Assembly: GCF_001705235.1 (NCBI RefSeq)
Contig: NZ_MCGV01000001.1
Coordinates: 2,418,001-2,482,000 of the forward strand
Direction: 5' to 3'
Source: Clostridium pasteurianum
GTDB taxonomy: Bacteria > Bacillota > Clostridia > Clostridiales > Clostridiaceae
DNA: 64,000 nt
Positions 16,557 to 25,654 of this stretch are shown piece after piece. Each line of letters starts with the position of its first letter. Positions within the stretch are counted from its first letter, which is position 1. Made by a program: the position numbers and the translations under genes. The notes under the pieces are model-generated. The model saw nothing but the letters and a program-made list of their open reading frames with translations. It made no database searches and was not told where the DNA came from.

Positions 16557-17792
16557 ATGAATAGAAGAGTTGTTATAACAGGCATGGGTGCAATAACACC
16601 AGTTGGAAATAGTACTGATAGCTTCTGGAATTCCATTAAGGAAGGAAAATGTGGGATAGATTTCATAAAAGCTTTTGATGCAGAGGATTTTAAAGTTAAA
16701 TTAGCAGCAGAGGTTAAGGATTTTAATCCTGAAGATTATATTGATAGAAGAGAAGCTAATAGAATGGATAGATTCTCGCAATTTGCTATAGCTGCATCAG
16801 AAGAGGCAGTTAAGGATTCAAAGCTTGATATAGATAGTTTGGATAAAAATAGATTTGGTGTTATTGTAGGTTCAGGTATAGGTGGAATTGCAACTATAGA
16901 AAAACAAAATGAAAAATTATTAGCAAAAGGACCTAATAGAGTATCGCCAATGACAATACCAATGATTATTGCAAATATGGCATCAGGAAATTTGGCTATA
17001 AAATATGGAGCAAAGGGAATATGTACTACAATAGTAACAGCATGTGCTTCTTCTAATAATGCTATTGGAGAGGCTTTCAGAAATATAAAATTTGGTTATA
17101 CAGATGTAATGATAACTGGCGGCAGTGAAGCAGGAGTCACACCTCTCTCACTTGCAGGTTTTGCATCTATGAAGGCTGTAACTAAAAGTGAAGATCCTAA
17201 TAGAGCATCTATTCCATTTGATAAGGATAGAAGTGGCTTTGTAATGGGAGAAGGTTCAGGAATACTTATTCTTGAAGAATTGGAACATGCACTTAAAAGA
17301 GGAGCAAAAATATATGCAGAAGTAGCAGGCTATGGAGCTACTTGTGATGCATATCATATAACTTCACCAGCACCAAATGGAGAAGGTGGAGCAAGAGCTA
17401 TGAAGCTTGCAATGGATGAAGACAACGCAAAACCGGAGGATATTTCATATATAAATGCTCATGGAACAAGTACAGCATATAATGATAGTTTTGAAACTCA
17501 GGCTATTAAAACTGTTTTAGGGGATTATGCTTATAAAGTTCCTGTAAGTTCAACAAAATCAATGACAGGTCATTTACTTGGAGCTGCAGGTGCAGTAGAA
17601 GCAATAATTTGTGCTAAGGCAATAGAAGAAGGATTTATCCCTCCAACAATAGGATATAAGGAAAAAGATCCTGAATGTGATCTTGATTATGTACCTAATA
17701 AAGGAAGAAAATTAGAAGTTAATTATGCATTATCTAATTCCCTTGGTTTTGGGGGACATAATGCTACAATTCTGTTTAAAAAGTATAAATAG
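16557..17792 (+). CDS. fabF: Beta-ketoacyl-ACP synthase II
   Basis: This 411-residue thiolase-fold enzyme elongates acyl-ACP. Cys163 (VTACASSNNAIG), the His of AHGTST and the His of KSMTGHLLGAAGA form the Cys-His-His active site. ATG 16557 follows AAGGAAGG at eight bases; an in-frame GTG at 16548 overlaps that site. No FabB or FabA gene is seen in the window, so the route to unsaturated fatty acids is not evident. Confidence 0.97.
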   Translation: MNRRVVITGMGAITPVGNSTDSFWNSIKEGKCGIDFIKAFDAEDFKVKLAAEVKDFNPEDYIDRREANRMDRFSQFAIAASEEAVKDSKLDIDSLDKNRFGVIVGSGIGGIATIEKQNEKLLAKGPNRVSPMTIPMIIANMASGNLAIKYGAKGICTTIVTACASSNNAIGEAFRNIKFGYTDVMITGGSEAGVTPLSLAGFASMKAVTKSEDPNRASIPFDKDRSGFVMGEGSGILILEELEHALKRGAKIYAEVAGYGATCDAYHITSPAPNGEGGARAMKLAMDEDNAKPEDISYINAHGTSTAYNDSFETQAIKTVLGDYAYKVPVSSTKSMTGHLLGAAGAVEAIICAKAIEEGFIPPTIGYKEKDPECDLDYVPNKGRKLEVNYALSNSLGFGGHNATILFKKYK

Positions 17793-17830
17793 AGTAATAA
17801 TTAGTAATTGAGAAGGAAGTGTTTTAAGAC

Positions 17831-18319
17831 ATGGACTATGCATCAATAGAAAAGCTTGTAAAAACAATAGATAATTCCGGACTTACATATTTTCAGGTAG
17901 AGTCAAACGGAACAAAGATAACTATAAAAAAGGGCAGCAATAACGATGAGGGTGAAAACACTATAGCTAATTCAAATGCAGCACAAAGTGGTTTAACTAC
18001 TGCAGCTGCTCAAGATAATGTCCAAAATAATGTAGAAAGCATTGCTACAAAGGAAGAAGTTAAGCAAGACGACCCTAATGTGAAGGTAGTAACTTCACCT
18101 ATTGTTGGTACATTTTATCAATCTTCAGCAGCAGATGCAGAGCCTTTTGTAAAAGTGGGATCTAAGGTTAAAAAAGGCCAGACTTTATGCATAATTGAAG
18201 CTATGAAACTTATGAACGAGATACAATCAGAATATGATGGTGAAATTGTAGAAGTTCTTGCTCAAAATGAGGAAATGGTTGAGTATGGCAAGGAATTATT
18301 TAAAATAGCTGTTAAATAA
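17831..18319 (+). CDS. accB: Biotin carboxyl carrier protein of acetyl-CoA carboxylase
   Basis: This 162-residue protein has an N-terminal dimer-forming segment (about 1-35), a flexible Ala/Asn/Gln-rich linker (about 36-80) and a C-terminal biotinyl domain with the biotinylation site Lys126 in EAMKLMNEI. It carries CO2 from AccC to the AccAD carboxyltransferase. Confidence 0.97.
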   Translation: MDYASIEKLVKTIDNSGLTYFQVESNGTKITIKKGSNNDEGENTIANSNAAQSGLTTAAAQDNVQNNVESIATKEEVKQDDPNVKVVTSPIVGTFYQSSAADAEPFVKVGSKVKKGQTLCIIEAMKLMNEIQSEYDGEIVEVLAQNEEMVEYGKELFKIAVK

Positions 18320-18338
18320 TAAATTTGGTGGTGATTAA

Positions 18339-18764
18339 ATGGGTTTAAATATAGAGCAAATAATGGAAATTATTCCACATAGATATCCAATGCTTTTAAT
18401 AGATAGGGTTGAAGAAATTGAACCAGGAAAGAAAGCAGTTGGATATAAAAATGTGACAATGAATGAACAAATTTTTCAGGGACATTATCCTGGAAAACCA
18501 ATAATGCCTGGCGTCCTAATGGTTGAGGCCTTGGCTCAACTTGGTGCTGTTACAATTTTAACTTTAGACAAATATAAGGGAAAGAAACCTATACTTGGCT
18601 CTATAAAAAATGCTAAATTTAGAAGAATGGTAGTTCCAGGCGATGTTTTAAAGCTAGAAATTGAAATAGTTAAGGTAAAAGGACCAGCTGGAATAGGAAA
18701 AGGATTAGCGACAGTTAATGGTGAAAAAGCAGTAGAAGCTGAGATTACATTTATGATTGTTTAG
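18339..18764 (+). CDS. fabZ: 3-hydroxyacyl-ACP dehydratase
   Basis: This 141-residue hot-dog fold enzyme starts with the PHRYPMLLIDRV motif and has the catalytic pair His49 (FQGHYPGKPIMPG) and Glu63 (MVEALAQ). It dehydrates beta-hydroxyacyl-ACP. Confidence 0.97.
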   Translation: MGLNIEQIMEIIPHRYPMLLIDRVEEIEPGKKAVGYKNVTMNEQIFQGHYPGKPIMPGVLMVEALAQLGAVTILTLDKYKGKKPILGSIKNAKFRRMVVPGDVLKLEIEIVKVKGPAGIGKGLATVNGEKAVEAEITFMIV

Positions 18765-18782
18765 TTTATAATAAATTCATGG

Positions 18783-18816
18783 GACTGCTGCGCTAAATAG
18801 AAAATATACAGCAGTC
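18783..18816 (+). other. Intercistronic hairpin between fabZ and accC
   Basis: An 8-bp stem GACTGCTG / CAGCAGTC with an 18-nt loop sits in the 82-base gap. The following bases (TCTTCAG) are not a proper T-run, so it looks like an RNA-processing or attenuating hairpin rather than a full terminator. Confidence 0.5.
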
Positions 18817-18846
18817 TCTTCAGTAACAGGAAATGGAGAGAATGAT

Positions 18847-20190
18847 ATGATAAATAAAATTTTAATTGCTAATAGAGGTGAAATAGCAGTTAGAATAATA
18901 AGAGCATGTAGAGAAATGGGCATAGAGACAGTAGCTATTTACTCTGAGGCAGATAGAGAATCAATGCATGTGTATCTTGCGGATGAAGCAATTTGTGTTG
19001 GACCAGCTAAATCGCAAGATAGTTATCTTAATATGGGCAACATAATAAGTGCAACTGTTCTTACAAAAGCACAGGCTATACATCCTGGCTTTGGATTTTT
19101 ATCCGAGAATGGTAAGTTTGCCAAGATGTGCAATGAATGTAATATAACTTTTATAGGACCTGATGCAGAGACCATTGAAAATATGGGAAATAAAGCGAAG
19201 GCAAGAGAAATGATGATAAAGGCTGGAGTCCCTGTGGTTCCAGGCTGTGAAGGTACTATTGATAGTGAAGAAGAAGCTTTAAAGGAAGCCAAAAGGATAG
19301 GATATCCTGTTATGCTTAAGGCTTCAGCAGGCGGTGGCGGAAGAGGAATTAGAATTGTAAGAGAAGAAAAAGATCTTATAAATGCTTTTAGAAATGCTAA
19401 AAGTGAAGCTAAAGCCGCATTTGGCGATGATACTATGTATATGGAAAAATTCATAGAAGAACCTAGACATATAGAATTTCAGATACTTGGAGATTCCTTT
19501 GGAAATGTAGTTTACCTTGGTGAAAGGGACTGCTCTATACAAAGAAGAAATCAAAAAGTTTTGGAAGAAGCACCATCTCCTGTTATGAATGAAGAACTTA
19601 GACATGAAATGGGTGAAGCAGCAGTAAGGGCAGCTAAAGCAGTAAACTATAAAAATGCCGGTACTATAGAATTTTTACTTGATAAGCATGGTAATTATTA
19701 CTTTATGGAAATGAACACTAGAATACAAGTAGAGCATGGTATTACAGAAATGGTTACAGGTGTTGACTTAATTAAGGAGCAAATAAAAATAGCAGCAGGA
19801 GAAAAGTTATCATTTAAGCAGAGTGACATAGAAATTAGAGGGCACGCCATAGAGTGCAGGATAAATGCGGAGAATCCTGAGAAAAACTTTATGCCATCAC
19901 CTGGTGAAATTAAATATTTTCATGTTCCAGGGGGACCTGGTGTAAGGCTTGATAGTGCTGCTTATACAGGATATACAATACCACCTAATTATGATTCTAT
20001 GATTGGAAAGCTTATTGCTTATGGTAGAGATAGAAAAGAAGCCATAAATATAATGGAAAGAGCTCTCGGAGAATTTATAATTGATGGTGTTAATACTAAT
20101 ATAGATTTTCAATATGATTTAGTAAATAATAAGAAGTTTATTTCTGGAGACTATAATACAAGTTTTATAGAAAAAGAATTGAAATACTAA
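18847..20190 (+). CDS. accC: Biotin carboxylase subunit of acetyl-CoA carboxylase
   Basis: This 447-residue ATP-grasp enzyme carboxylates the biotin of AccB. The N-terminal motif is KILIANRGEIAVRIIRACRE. The glycine-rich ATP loop GGGGRGIRI is at about 162-170, and the active-site segment reads EMNTRIQVEHGITE, where most homologues have VEHPVTE. Length is standard. Confidence 0.97.
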   Translation: MINKILIANRGEIAVRIIRACREMGIETVAIYSEADRESMHVYLADEAICVGPAKSQDSYLNMGNIISATVLTKAQAIHPGFGFLSENGKFAKMCNECNITFIGPDAETIENMGNKAKAREMMIKAGVPVVPGCEGTIDSEEEALKEAKRIGYPVMLKASAGGGGRGIRIVREEKDLINAFRNAKSEAKAAFGDDTMYMEKFIEEPRHIEFQILGDSFGNVVYLGERDCSIQRRNQKVLEEAPSPVMNEELRHEMGEAAVRAAKAVNYKNAGTIEFLLDKHGNYYFMEMNTRIQVEHGITEMVTGVDLIKEQIKIAAGEKLSFKQSDIEIRGHAIECRINAENPEKNFMPSPGEIKYFHVPGGPGVRLDSAAYTGYTIPPNYDSMIGKLIAYGRDRKEAINIMERALGEFIIDGVNTNIDFQYDLVNNKKFISGDYNTSFIEKELKY

Positions 20191-20217
20191 AAGATCATAT
20201 AGGAAGGGGGTATAAGT

Positions 20218-21069
20218 ATGGCACTGTTTAAGAAAAGGAAATATATAACTGTAAGTAGTAAGAAACTAGAAAATGACGCACAAAATCAACCCACGATACC
20301 AGATGGAATGTGGATAAAATGCTCAAAGTGCGGCAAGATTTTATATAAAAGTGATGTTGATGAAAATTTAAAGGTTTGTCCTAATTGCAATGCTCATCTT
20401 AGAATGAATGCTTGGGAAAGAATAAAACTTGTAATTGATGAAGGAACATTTAAAGAATTTGATGAGAATATGGAACCAGCAAACCCTTTAGATTTTCCAG
20501 GATATAAAGATAAGATAAAGAAAATGCAGGATAAAACTGGCTTAAAAGAAGGCGTAGTAACTGGATTTGGCAATATAAATGGGTATAAAACAATTATTGC
20601 TGTAATGGATAGTAATTTTATGATGGGAAGTATGGGGTCTGTAGTTGGAGAAAAGATAACAAGAGCTATAGAAAAAGCAACTGAGAAAAAACTTCCAATA
20701 ATAATTTTTACTACATCAGGTGGTGCAAGAATGCAGGAGGGCATGTTTTCCTTAATGCAGATGGCTAAAACAAGTGCAGCACTTGCAAAGCACAATGAAG
20801 CAGGTCTTCTTTATATTTCAGCACTGACAGATCCAACAACGGGTGGGGTTACAGCAAGTTTTGCAATGCTTGGAGATATAATAATATCTGAACCTAAAAC
20901 TCTTATTGGCTTTGCAGGTAGAAGAGTTATAGAACAAACAATAAATCAGAAACTTCCTTCTGATTTTCAAACTTCAGAGTTCCTATTTAAACATGGATTT
21001 ATAGATATGATAGTAGAAAGAAAAAATCTAAAAAATACATTAGGAAATATTTTGAGAATGCATAGTTAG
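20218..21069 (+). CDS. accD: Acetyl-CoA carboxylase carboxyltransferase beta subunit
   Basis: This 283-residue subunit has the N-terminal zinc ribbon Cys35, Cys38, Cys54 and Cys57 (CSKC...CPNC), followed by the crotonase-fold core ([39 protein letters not shown]). It joins AccA to transfer the carboxyl group to acetyl-CoA. GGAAGGGGG precedes the start. Confidence 0.97.
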   Translation: MALFKKRKYITVSSKKLENDAQNQPTIPDGMWIKCSKCGKILYKSDVDENLKVCPNCNAHLRMNAWERIKLVIDEGTFKEFDENMEPANPLDFPGYKDKIKKMQDKTGLKEGVVTGFGNINGYKTIIAVMDSNFMMGSMGSVVGEKITRAIEKATEKKLPIIIFTTSGGARMQEGMFSLMQMAKTSAALAKHNEAGLLYISALTDPTTGGVTASFAMLGDIIISEPKTLIGFAGRRVIEQTINQKLPSDFQTSEFLFKHGFIDMIVERKNLKNTLGNILRMHS

Positions 21070-21081
21070 GAGGTGCGCTAT

Positions 21082-21897
21082 ATGATAGATAATTCAAAGG
21101 AATTAACTCCATGGGAAAAACTTACTATGGCTAGAATGATAGAGAGACCGACTTCTCTCGATTATATAAATTTGATTTTTGATTCTTTTATGGAGTTTCA
21201 CGGTGACAGAGCATTTGGTGATGATGCTGCAATTGTTGGTGGAATTGCAGAATTTAATGGAATACCTGTTACAGTAATAGGACAGCAAAAAGGTAGAGAT
21301 ACAAGTGAAAATATAAAAAGAAATTTTGGAATGCCAAGCCCGGAAGGTTATAGAAAAGCTTTAAGACTTATGAAGCAAGCTGAAAAATTTAATAGACCTC
21401 TTATATGTTTTGTAGATACATCTGGAGCATATTGTGGTGTTGAAGCAGAAGAAAGAGGACAGGGAGAGGCAATTGCTAAGAATTTAATAAATATGTCTAA
21501 CCTTAAAGTGCCAATAATATCTATTGTTATAGGTGAAGGTGGAAGCGGTGGCGCACTTGCAATGGCTGTAGCTGACAAAGTCTGGATGCTTGAAAACTCT
21601 GTATATTCGCTCCTTTCACCAGAAGGTTTTGCAAGCATATTGTGGAAAGATGCAGGTAGAGCAAAGGAAGCTGCTGAAGTTATGAAAATAACAGCGGATG
21701 ATCTTAAAAATTATGAAATAATAGATAAGGTCATAAAAGAACCTGAAGGTGGAGCACAAAACGATATAAAATTGGTTGCTGATTCTATAAAGGAAAATTT
21801 AGAGGTTGCAATTTCAGAATTAGCTAGTAAATCTAAAGATGACTTAATAGAGGATAGATATAATAAATTTAGGAAGATTGGAAAGTTTATAGAATAA
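21082..21897 (+). CDS. accA: Acetyl-CoA carboxylase carboxyltransferase alpha subunit
   Basis: This 271-residue crotonase-fold partner of AccD contains [24 protein letters not shown] and [30 protein letters not shown] 21082 is chosen because AGGAGG (21068-21073) lies eight bases upstream; the in-frame GTG 21073 overlaps it. It is the last gene of the operon. Confidence 0.96.
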   Translation: MIDNSKELTPWEKLTMARMIERPTSLDYINLIFDSFMEFHGDRAFGDDAAIVGGIAEFNGIPVTVIGQQKGRDTSENIKRNFGMPSPEGYRKALRLMKQAEKFNRPLICFVDTSGAYCGVEAEERGQGEAIAKNLINMSNLKVPIISIVIGEGGSGGALAMAVADKVWMLENSVYSLLSPEGFASILWKDAGRAKEAAEVMKITADDLKNYEIIDKVIKEPEGGAQNDIKLVADSIKENLEVAISELASKSKDDLIEDRYNKFRKIGKFIE

Positions 21898-21906
21898 TTA
21901 ATTATG

Positions 21907-21942
21907 AAAATTAGCTGTGAATATATGATGGCTAATTTTTTT
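21907..21942 (+). terminator. Intrinsic terminator of the fatty acid operon
   Basis: A 9-bp stem AAAATTAGC / GCTAATTTT with a 15-nt loop runs into a seven-base T stretch ten bases after the accA stop. Confidence 0.88.
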
Positions 21943-22074
21943 GTTTCACATTTTAAAGATATTGTGGCATCCAAAGTTGAACATTTATACTTAAAAATAT
22001 ATAATTAAATATGATTGTAATTTTAGTTGTACCAAAGATTATATTGGGTACAAATTTTAGAAATGAGTGATTTC

Positions 22075-24195
22075 ATGGGAAAAGTTTTGGTGGTTTCTGA
22101 AAAACCATCTGTTGGAAGAGATATAGCTAGGGTATTAAATTGTAAAACTAGAGGTGAAGGTTGCCTTATAGGAAATAAATATATTGTAGCCTGGGCAGTA
22201 GGACATTTAGTGACATTATGGGAACCGGAAGAGTATAATCCTATTTATAAAAAATGGAGATTTGATACTTTGCCAATGATACCTAAAGTTATGAAAATAA
22301 AACCTATAGATAGTACAAAGAAACAGTTTAATATACTTAAAAAGTTAATGAATAGCGATGAAATAACCTCTCTTATATGTGCAACTGATGCGGGAAGAGA
22401 AGGAGAGCTTATTTTTAGATATACTTATGAAGCAGCAGGATGCAACAAACCGTTTAATAGATTGTGGATATCAAGTATGACAGATGAAGCTATAAAAGAA
22501 GGTTTTGAAAGTATAAAACCTGGAGTAGAATATGATAACCTCTATTATTCGGCAAAATGCAGATCTGAAGCCGATTGGCTTGTTGGAATGAATGCAAGCC
22601 GTGCATATACATTAAAATATAATGTTCTTTTAAGTGTTGGAAGGGTGCAAACACCTACACTTGCTATAATGACAGAAAGACAAAAAGAAATAGACAACTT
22701 TAATCCAAAGGATTACTGGGAAGTAATTGCTAAGTTTGATGGATTTAAAGGAACATGGTTTGATAAAGAAACAAATGAAACTAAAATAATGAGTATGAAG
22801 AAGGCTCAGGAAATTTCAGATAAAGTAAATAAGAAAACTGGCAAAGTAATAAAGGTTGAAAATAACAAGAAAAAACAAGTACCTCCTCTCTTATATGATT
22901 TAACTGAGCTTCAAAGGGATTGTAATAAAAAATTTGGATTTTCAGCTCAAAAAACTTTGGACATTATTCAAAATTTATATGAAAAAAGAAAGATGGTTAC
23001 ATATCCTAGAACGGATAGCAGATATTTGAGCCATGATATGCCAGACAAGGTGAAGAGCACCATAGCAAAGCTTAATATTGAGCCATACAGAGAATTTTCA
23101 AAAAATCTTTTGAGTATGAAAAAATTGCCTTTTACTAAGAGGATTATAGATGATTCTAAGGTTACAGATCATCATGCTATAATACCTACTGATGTAAGAC
23201 CAAATATTAGTAGCCTTACTAAAGATGAATTTAAAGCTTATGATCTTATAGTAAAAAGATTTATGTGTGTATTTTATCCTAATTATGAATATACAATAAC
23301 TAAAATTACCACCGAGGTTTGTGAAGAACACTTTTTGACAAGAGGAAAAACTATATTAAAGTTAGGTTGGATGGAATTTTATAAAGATGATAGCAAATCT
23401 AAAAAGAATGATGATGATGAACTTCCAAAACTTAAAAAGAATGATGATGTAGAGGTTAAAGAAACTGAAATTCAGCAGAAGAAAACTAAACCTCCAAGTG
23501 CATATAATGAAGCATCACTTCTTTCTGCTATGGAAAATGCAGGGCGTTTTGTTGAAGACGAAGAACTTAGAGAGCAACTCAAAGAAGGTGGAATTGGGAC
23601 ACCAGCAACAAGAGCTGCAATAATTGAAAGACTAATAAGTGTTGGATATATAAAAAGAAAAGGTAAGACACTTCAACCAACAGACAAAGGTATGAAACTT
23701 ATAGAAATTGTTCCACCAGAATTAAAGTCACCTGAAACTACAGGAAGATGGGAAAAAGGACTTACTTCAATTGCAAGGGGGAAAATGGCATCTGAAAGAT
23801 TTATGCAGAGCATTCAAAGATATGTAAGGTACATAATACAAGAATCAGCTAAGGTAAATAGATCAATTGTATTTGAAGATAATGGTCAAAAAAAATCACC
23901 ACGAAATAAAAAGCCTGTAGAAGTCTTGGGAAAATGTCCATTATGTAAAAATGGTGATATTTTAGAAAATTCAAAGGCGTTTTATTGTAGTAATTGGAAG
24001 GCTGGATGTAAATTTACATCATGGAAAAATGCTTTAGCATCTTATGGAATAGAGGTTAATAAAGAACTTATAAAAGCACTACTTAAGGAAGGAACTTTAA
24101 GCAATGTATTTGGCATGAAACCTAATACTAAAGAAAAAACGGTATATACGCTTAAGATCAATAAGTATGGTGCGGTTATTGCCAAGGAACAGTAG
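22075..24195 (+). CDS. topB: DNA topoisomerase III
   Basis: This 706-residue type IA topoisomerase has an N-terminal Toprim domain (LVVSEKPSVGRDIARVL; ATDAGREGELIFR), the catalytic Tyr near 310 in TYPRTDSRYLS, the core motif GGIGTPATRAAIIERL and a C-terminal Cys-bearing segment (CPLCKNGDILENSKAFYC). It relaxes or decatenates single-stranded-gapped DNA. ATG 22075 is chosen because the conserved N terminus MGKVLVVSEKP begins there; in-frame starts at 22027 and 22063 are possible. Confidence 0.93.
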   Translation: MGKVLVVSEKPSVGRDIARVLNCKTRGEGCLIGNKYIVAWAVGHLVTLWEPEEYNPIYKKWRFDTLPMIPKVMKIKPIDSTKKQFNILKKLMNSDEITSLICATDAGREGELIFRYTYEAAGCNKPFNRLWISSMTDEAIKEGFESIKPGVEYDNLYYSAKCRSEADWLVGMNASRAYTLKYNVLLSVGRVQTPTLAIMTERQKEIDNFNPKDYWEVIAKFDGFKGTWFDKETNETKIMSMKKAQEISDKVNKKTGKVIKVENNKKKQVPPLLYDLTELQRDCNKKFGFSAQKTLDIIQNLYEKRKMVTYPRTDSRYLSHDMPDKVKSTIAKLNIEPYREFSKNLLSMKKLPFTKRIIDDSKVTDHHAIIPTDVRPNISSLTKDEFKAYDLIVKRFMCVFYPNYEYTITKITTEVCEEHFLTRGKTILKLGWMEFYKDDSKSKKNDDDELPKLKKNDDVEVKETEIQQKKTKPPSAYNEASLLSAMENAGRFVEDEELREQLKEGGIGTPATRAAIIERLISVGYIKRKGKTLQPTDKGMKLIEIVPPELKSPETTGRWEKGLTSIARGKMASERFMQSIQRYVRYIIQESAKVNRSIVFEDNGQKKSPRNKKPVEVLGKCPLCKNGDILENSKAFYCSNWKAGCKFTSWKNALASYGIEVNKELIKALLKEGTLSNVFGMKPNTKEKTVYTLKINKYGAVIAKEQ

Positions 24196-24202
24196 TAAAA
24201 AT

Positions 24203-24232
24203 AAATTACAATATAAAAGCACATTGTAATTT
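24203..24232 (+). terminator. Weak hairpin after topB
   Basis: AAATTACAAT / ATTGTAATTT form a 10-bp AT-rich stem with a 10-nt loop, lacking a strong T-run. It overlaps the -35 proposed for the next promoter. Confidence 0.45.
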
Positions 24233-24252
24233 AAAAAGGTGTATATTATAAT
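24224..24252 (+). promoter_or_regulatory. Promoter of the GntR regulator gene
   Basis: TTGTAA (24224-24229), a 17-bp spacer and TATAAT (24247-24252) lie about 130 bases before the start codon, leaving a long leader. Confidence 0.6.
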
Positions 24253-24268
24253 AACTGTGAAGGATTGC

Positions 24269-24349
24269 TCATAAGGTACTAAATTAGGTACTTGTGAGAT
24301 TAAGAAGCAAGTAATTTTTTAATGTTATGGCGTTTTGCAAACAAACGCC
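24269..24349 (+). other. Structured leader of the GntR mRNA
   Basis: Two hairpins lie in the leader. The first pairs CTCATAA+GTAC with GTAC+TTGTGAG (about 24269-24299, 11 bp with a one-base bulge). The second pairs GGCGTTT with AAACGCC (24329-24349). TAATTTTTT lies between them. I do not recognise a riboswitch family. Confidence 0.45.
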
Positions 24350-24380
24350 TATTGAATATTAAATTAAATAAGGAGATTAT

Positions 24381-25055
24381 ATGAGTTCACTATTTGAAAA
24401 AATTGAAGTTACAGATTTAAGACCTATCAGAGAAATAGTGTTTGAAAGATTAAGAAAGGCAATTATTGATGGCGATCTTGAACCAGGAGATAGACTTGTT
24501 GAAACTTATATAGCAGAAAACATGGGAGTTAGTAGAACACCTGTTAGAGAAGCTTTTAGACAATTAGAGATAGAAGGCTTGGCTGAAAATATTCCCAGAA
24601 AAGGAACTATTGTTAGGGGAATATCAAAAGAGGATATTATGGAAATCTACCAAATTAGAGAAGTGCTTGAGGGGTTAGCATTTAGATTAGCATGTTCTAA
24701 TATATCTGAAGCACAAATAGCAAAATTAAAAGAAAAAATTTGCAAAATGGATCAGTATATGGATGATGAAAATATTGCTCAATACTGGGTAGTACATGGA
24801 GAATTTCACGATATCATATTACACTTAACTGGTAATAAAAGACTTATAGAGCAAATGAAACAAATTTATCAATATTTATCAAAATTGAGAGAAGCTACTT
24901 TGGTTATGAATAAAAGAAGACATCAAGCTATGAAGGAGCACAAAGATCTTATAGAAGCTTTTGAAAAAAAAGATGAAAAGTTAGCTGAAAAAATAGGTAG
25001 AGAACATACTATAAATGCTAAGAAATTTATTGAAAAAGAAGTTCATTTGTTTTAA
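24381..25055 (+). CDS. GntR-family regulator with FCD domain
   Basis: This 224-residue regulator has an N-terminal winged helix (about 12-80; LRKAIIDGDLEPGDRLVETYIAENMGVSRTPVREAFRQLEIEGL) and an all-helical FCD ligand domain (about 85-215). His143, His187 and His209 are the usual metal and carboxylate-binding residues of this family (GEFHDIILH, KEHKDL, REHT). FCD regulators sense organic acids. It stands directly before the citrate lyase genes, and the repeated GTATAC operators (GT-AT-AC, the GntR core) make it the best candidate for their regulator. CitO of enterococci plays the same role and is also GntR-type. Confidence 0.9.
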   Translation: MSSLFEKIEVTDLRPIREIVFERLRKAIIDGDLEPGDRLVETYIAENMGVSRTPVREAFRQLEIEGLAENIPRKGTIVRGISKEDIMEIYQIREVLEGLAFRLACSNISEAQIAKLKEKICKMDQYMDDENIAQYWVVHGEFHDIILHLTGNKRLIEQMKQIYQYLSKLREATLVMNKRRHQAMKEHKDLIEAFEKKDEKLAEKIGREHTINAKKFIEKEVHLF

Positions 25056-25165
25056 ACTTCAAACTTATTTTTGCTACATTTTTATAATTAAGTTAATGAA
25101 AAGATTCATTATGGATCATGTTGAAGTAAATTGTTAAATCAAAAATAAGATTTTAGCTAGTATAA

Positions 25166-25220
25166 GAGTCATCTTTAAACTGCAAATAAGTAGTTTAAAG
25201 ATGATTCTTATTTATATTTT
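25166..25220 (+). terminator. Intrinsic terminator after the GntR gene
   Basis: A 16-bp stem (25166-25181 with 25192-25207, one G-T pair; core ATCTTTAAACT / AGTTTAAAGAT) is followed by TTATTTATATTTT. The gntR gene is therefore a separate unit from the citrate genes. Confidence 0.8.
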
Positions 25221-25480
25221 CACTAAATATAGGTTCTAACTAAAAACAACTTATAATTAAAACATAATAACAAAATTGTTTGAAAAATACTGAGGTTAAA
25301 ACTTATTAAAAGTTTTAACTTGCTGAAAATTGTTGATATGTGGTTAGCATAAGCTATTTTTAATTTTTTAATTTTATAAATATTTAAATGATTTAAAAAA
25401 AACGGTTGCAAAACTTTTTAATATGTATTATTATAAAAATATGACATAAAGCAATTTGTGTTTGGGTTTTATTTACCATT

Positions 25481-25527
25481 GTATACAGGTATACATGTAT
25501 ACCTGTATACGGAGAAAAGGTATACAA
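25481..25527 (+). promoter_or_regulatory. GTATAC operator array upstream of citC
   Basis: A perfect 30-bp palindrome (25481-25510) contains four GTATAC cores at exactly 8-bp intervals (25481, 25489, 25497, 25505). A fifth core in GGTATACAA starts at 25520, 15 bp after the fourth. GTATAC fits the GT-NN-AC core bound by GntR-family winged helices. The same unit recurs at 29467 and 31508. Confidence 0.75.
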
Positions 25528-25654
25528 TTGCAAGTAAAAAAGTTATATAAATGTTCTATATTGAAGACAAATTAAAAAAAGAATTAGATATAACAATATA
25601 TTATGATAATCAGCATAGTACTTTATATCATAAATAATATTGTTTACAAAGGAG

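Larger units (their letters stand above)
25056..25654 (+). other. 599-bp regulatory gap before citC
   Basis: This very AT-rich gap holds the terminator at 25166-25220, the GTATAC operator array at 25481-25527 and the ribosome binding site of citC. I found no open frame with a ribosome binding site and no recognisable RNA family. Confidence 0.6.

Noticed and set aside
23098-23331. Minus-strand frames inside topB, the fab/acc genes and the cit genes
   Set aside because: All are overlapped by strongly conserved plus-strand genes and lack ribosome binding sites.
25388-25405. Possible CcpA cre-like site (AACGGTTGCA) upstream of citC
   Set aside because: Only half of the consensus fits; catabolite control is plausible but the site is not convincing.
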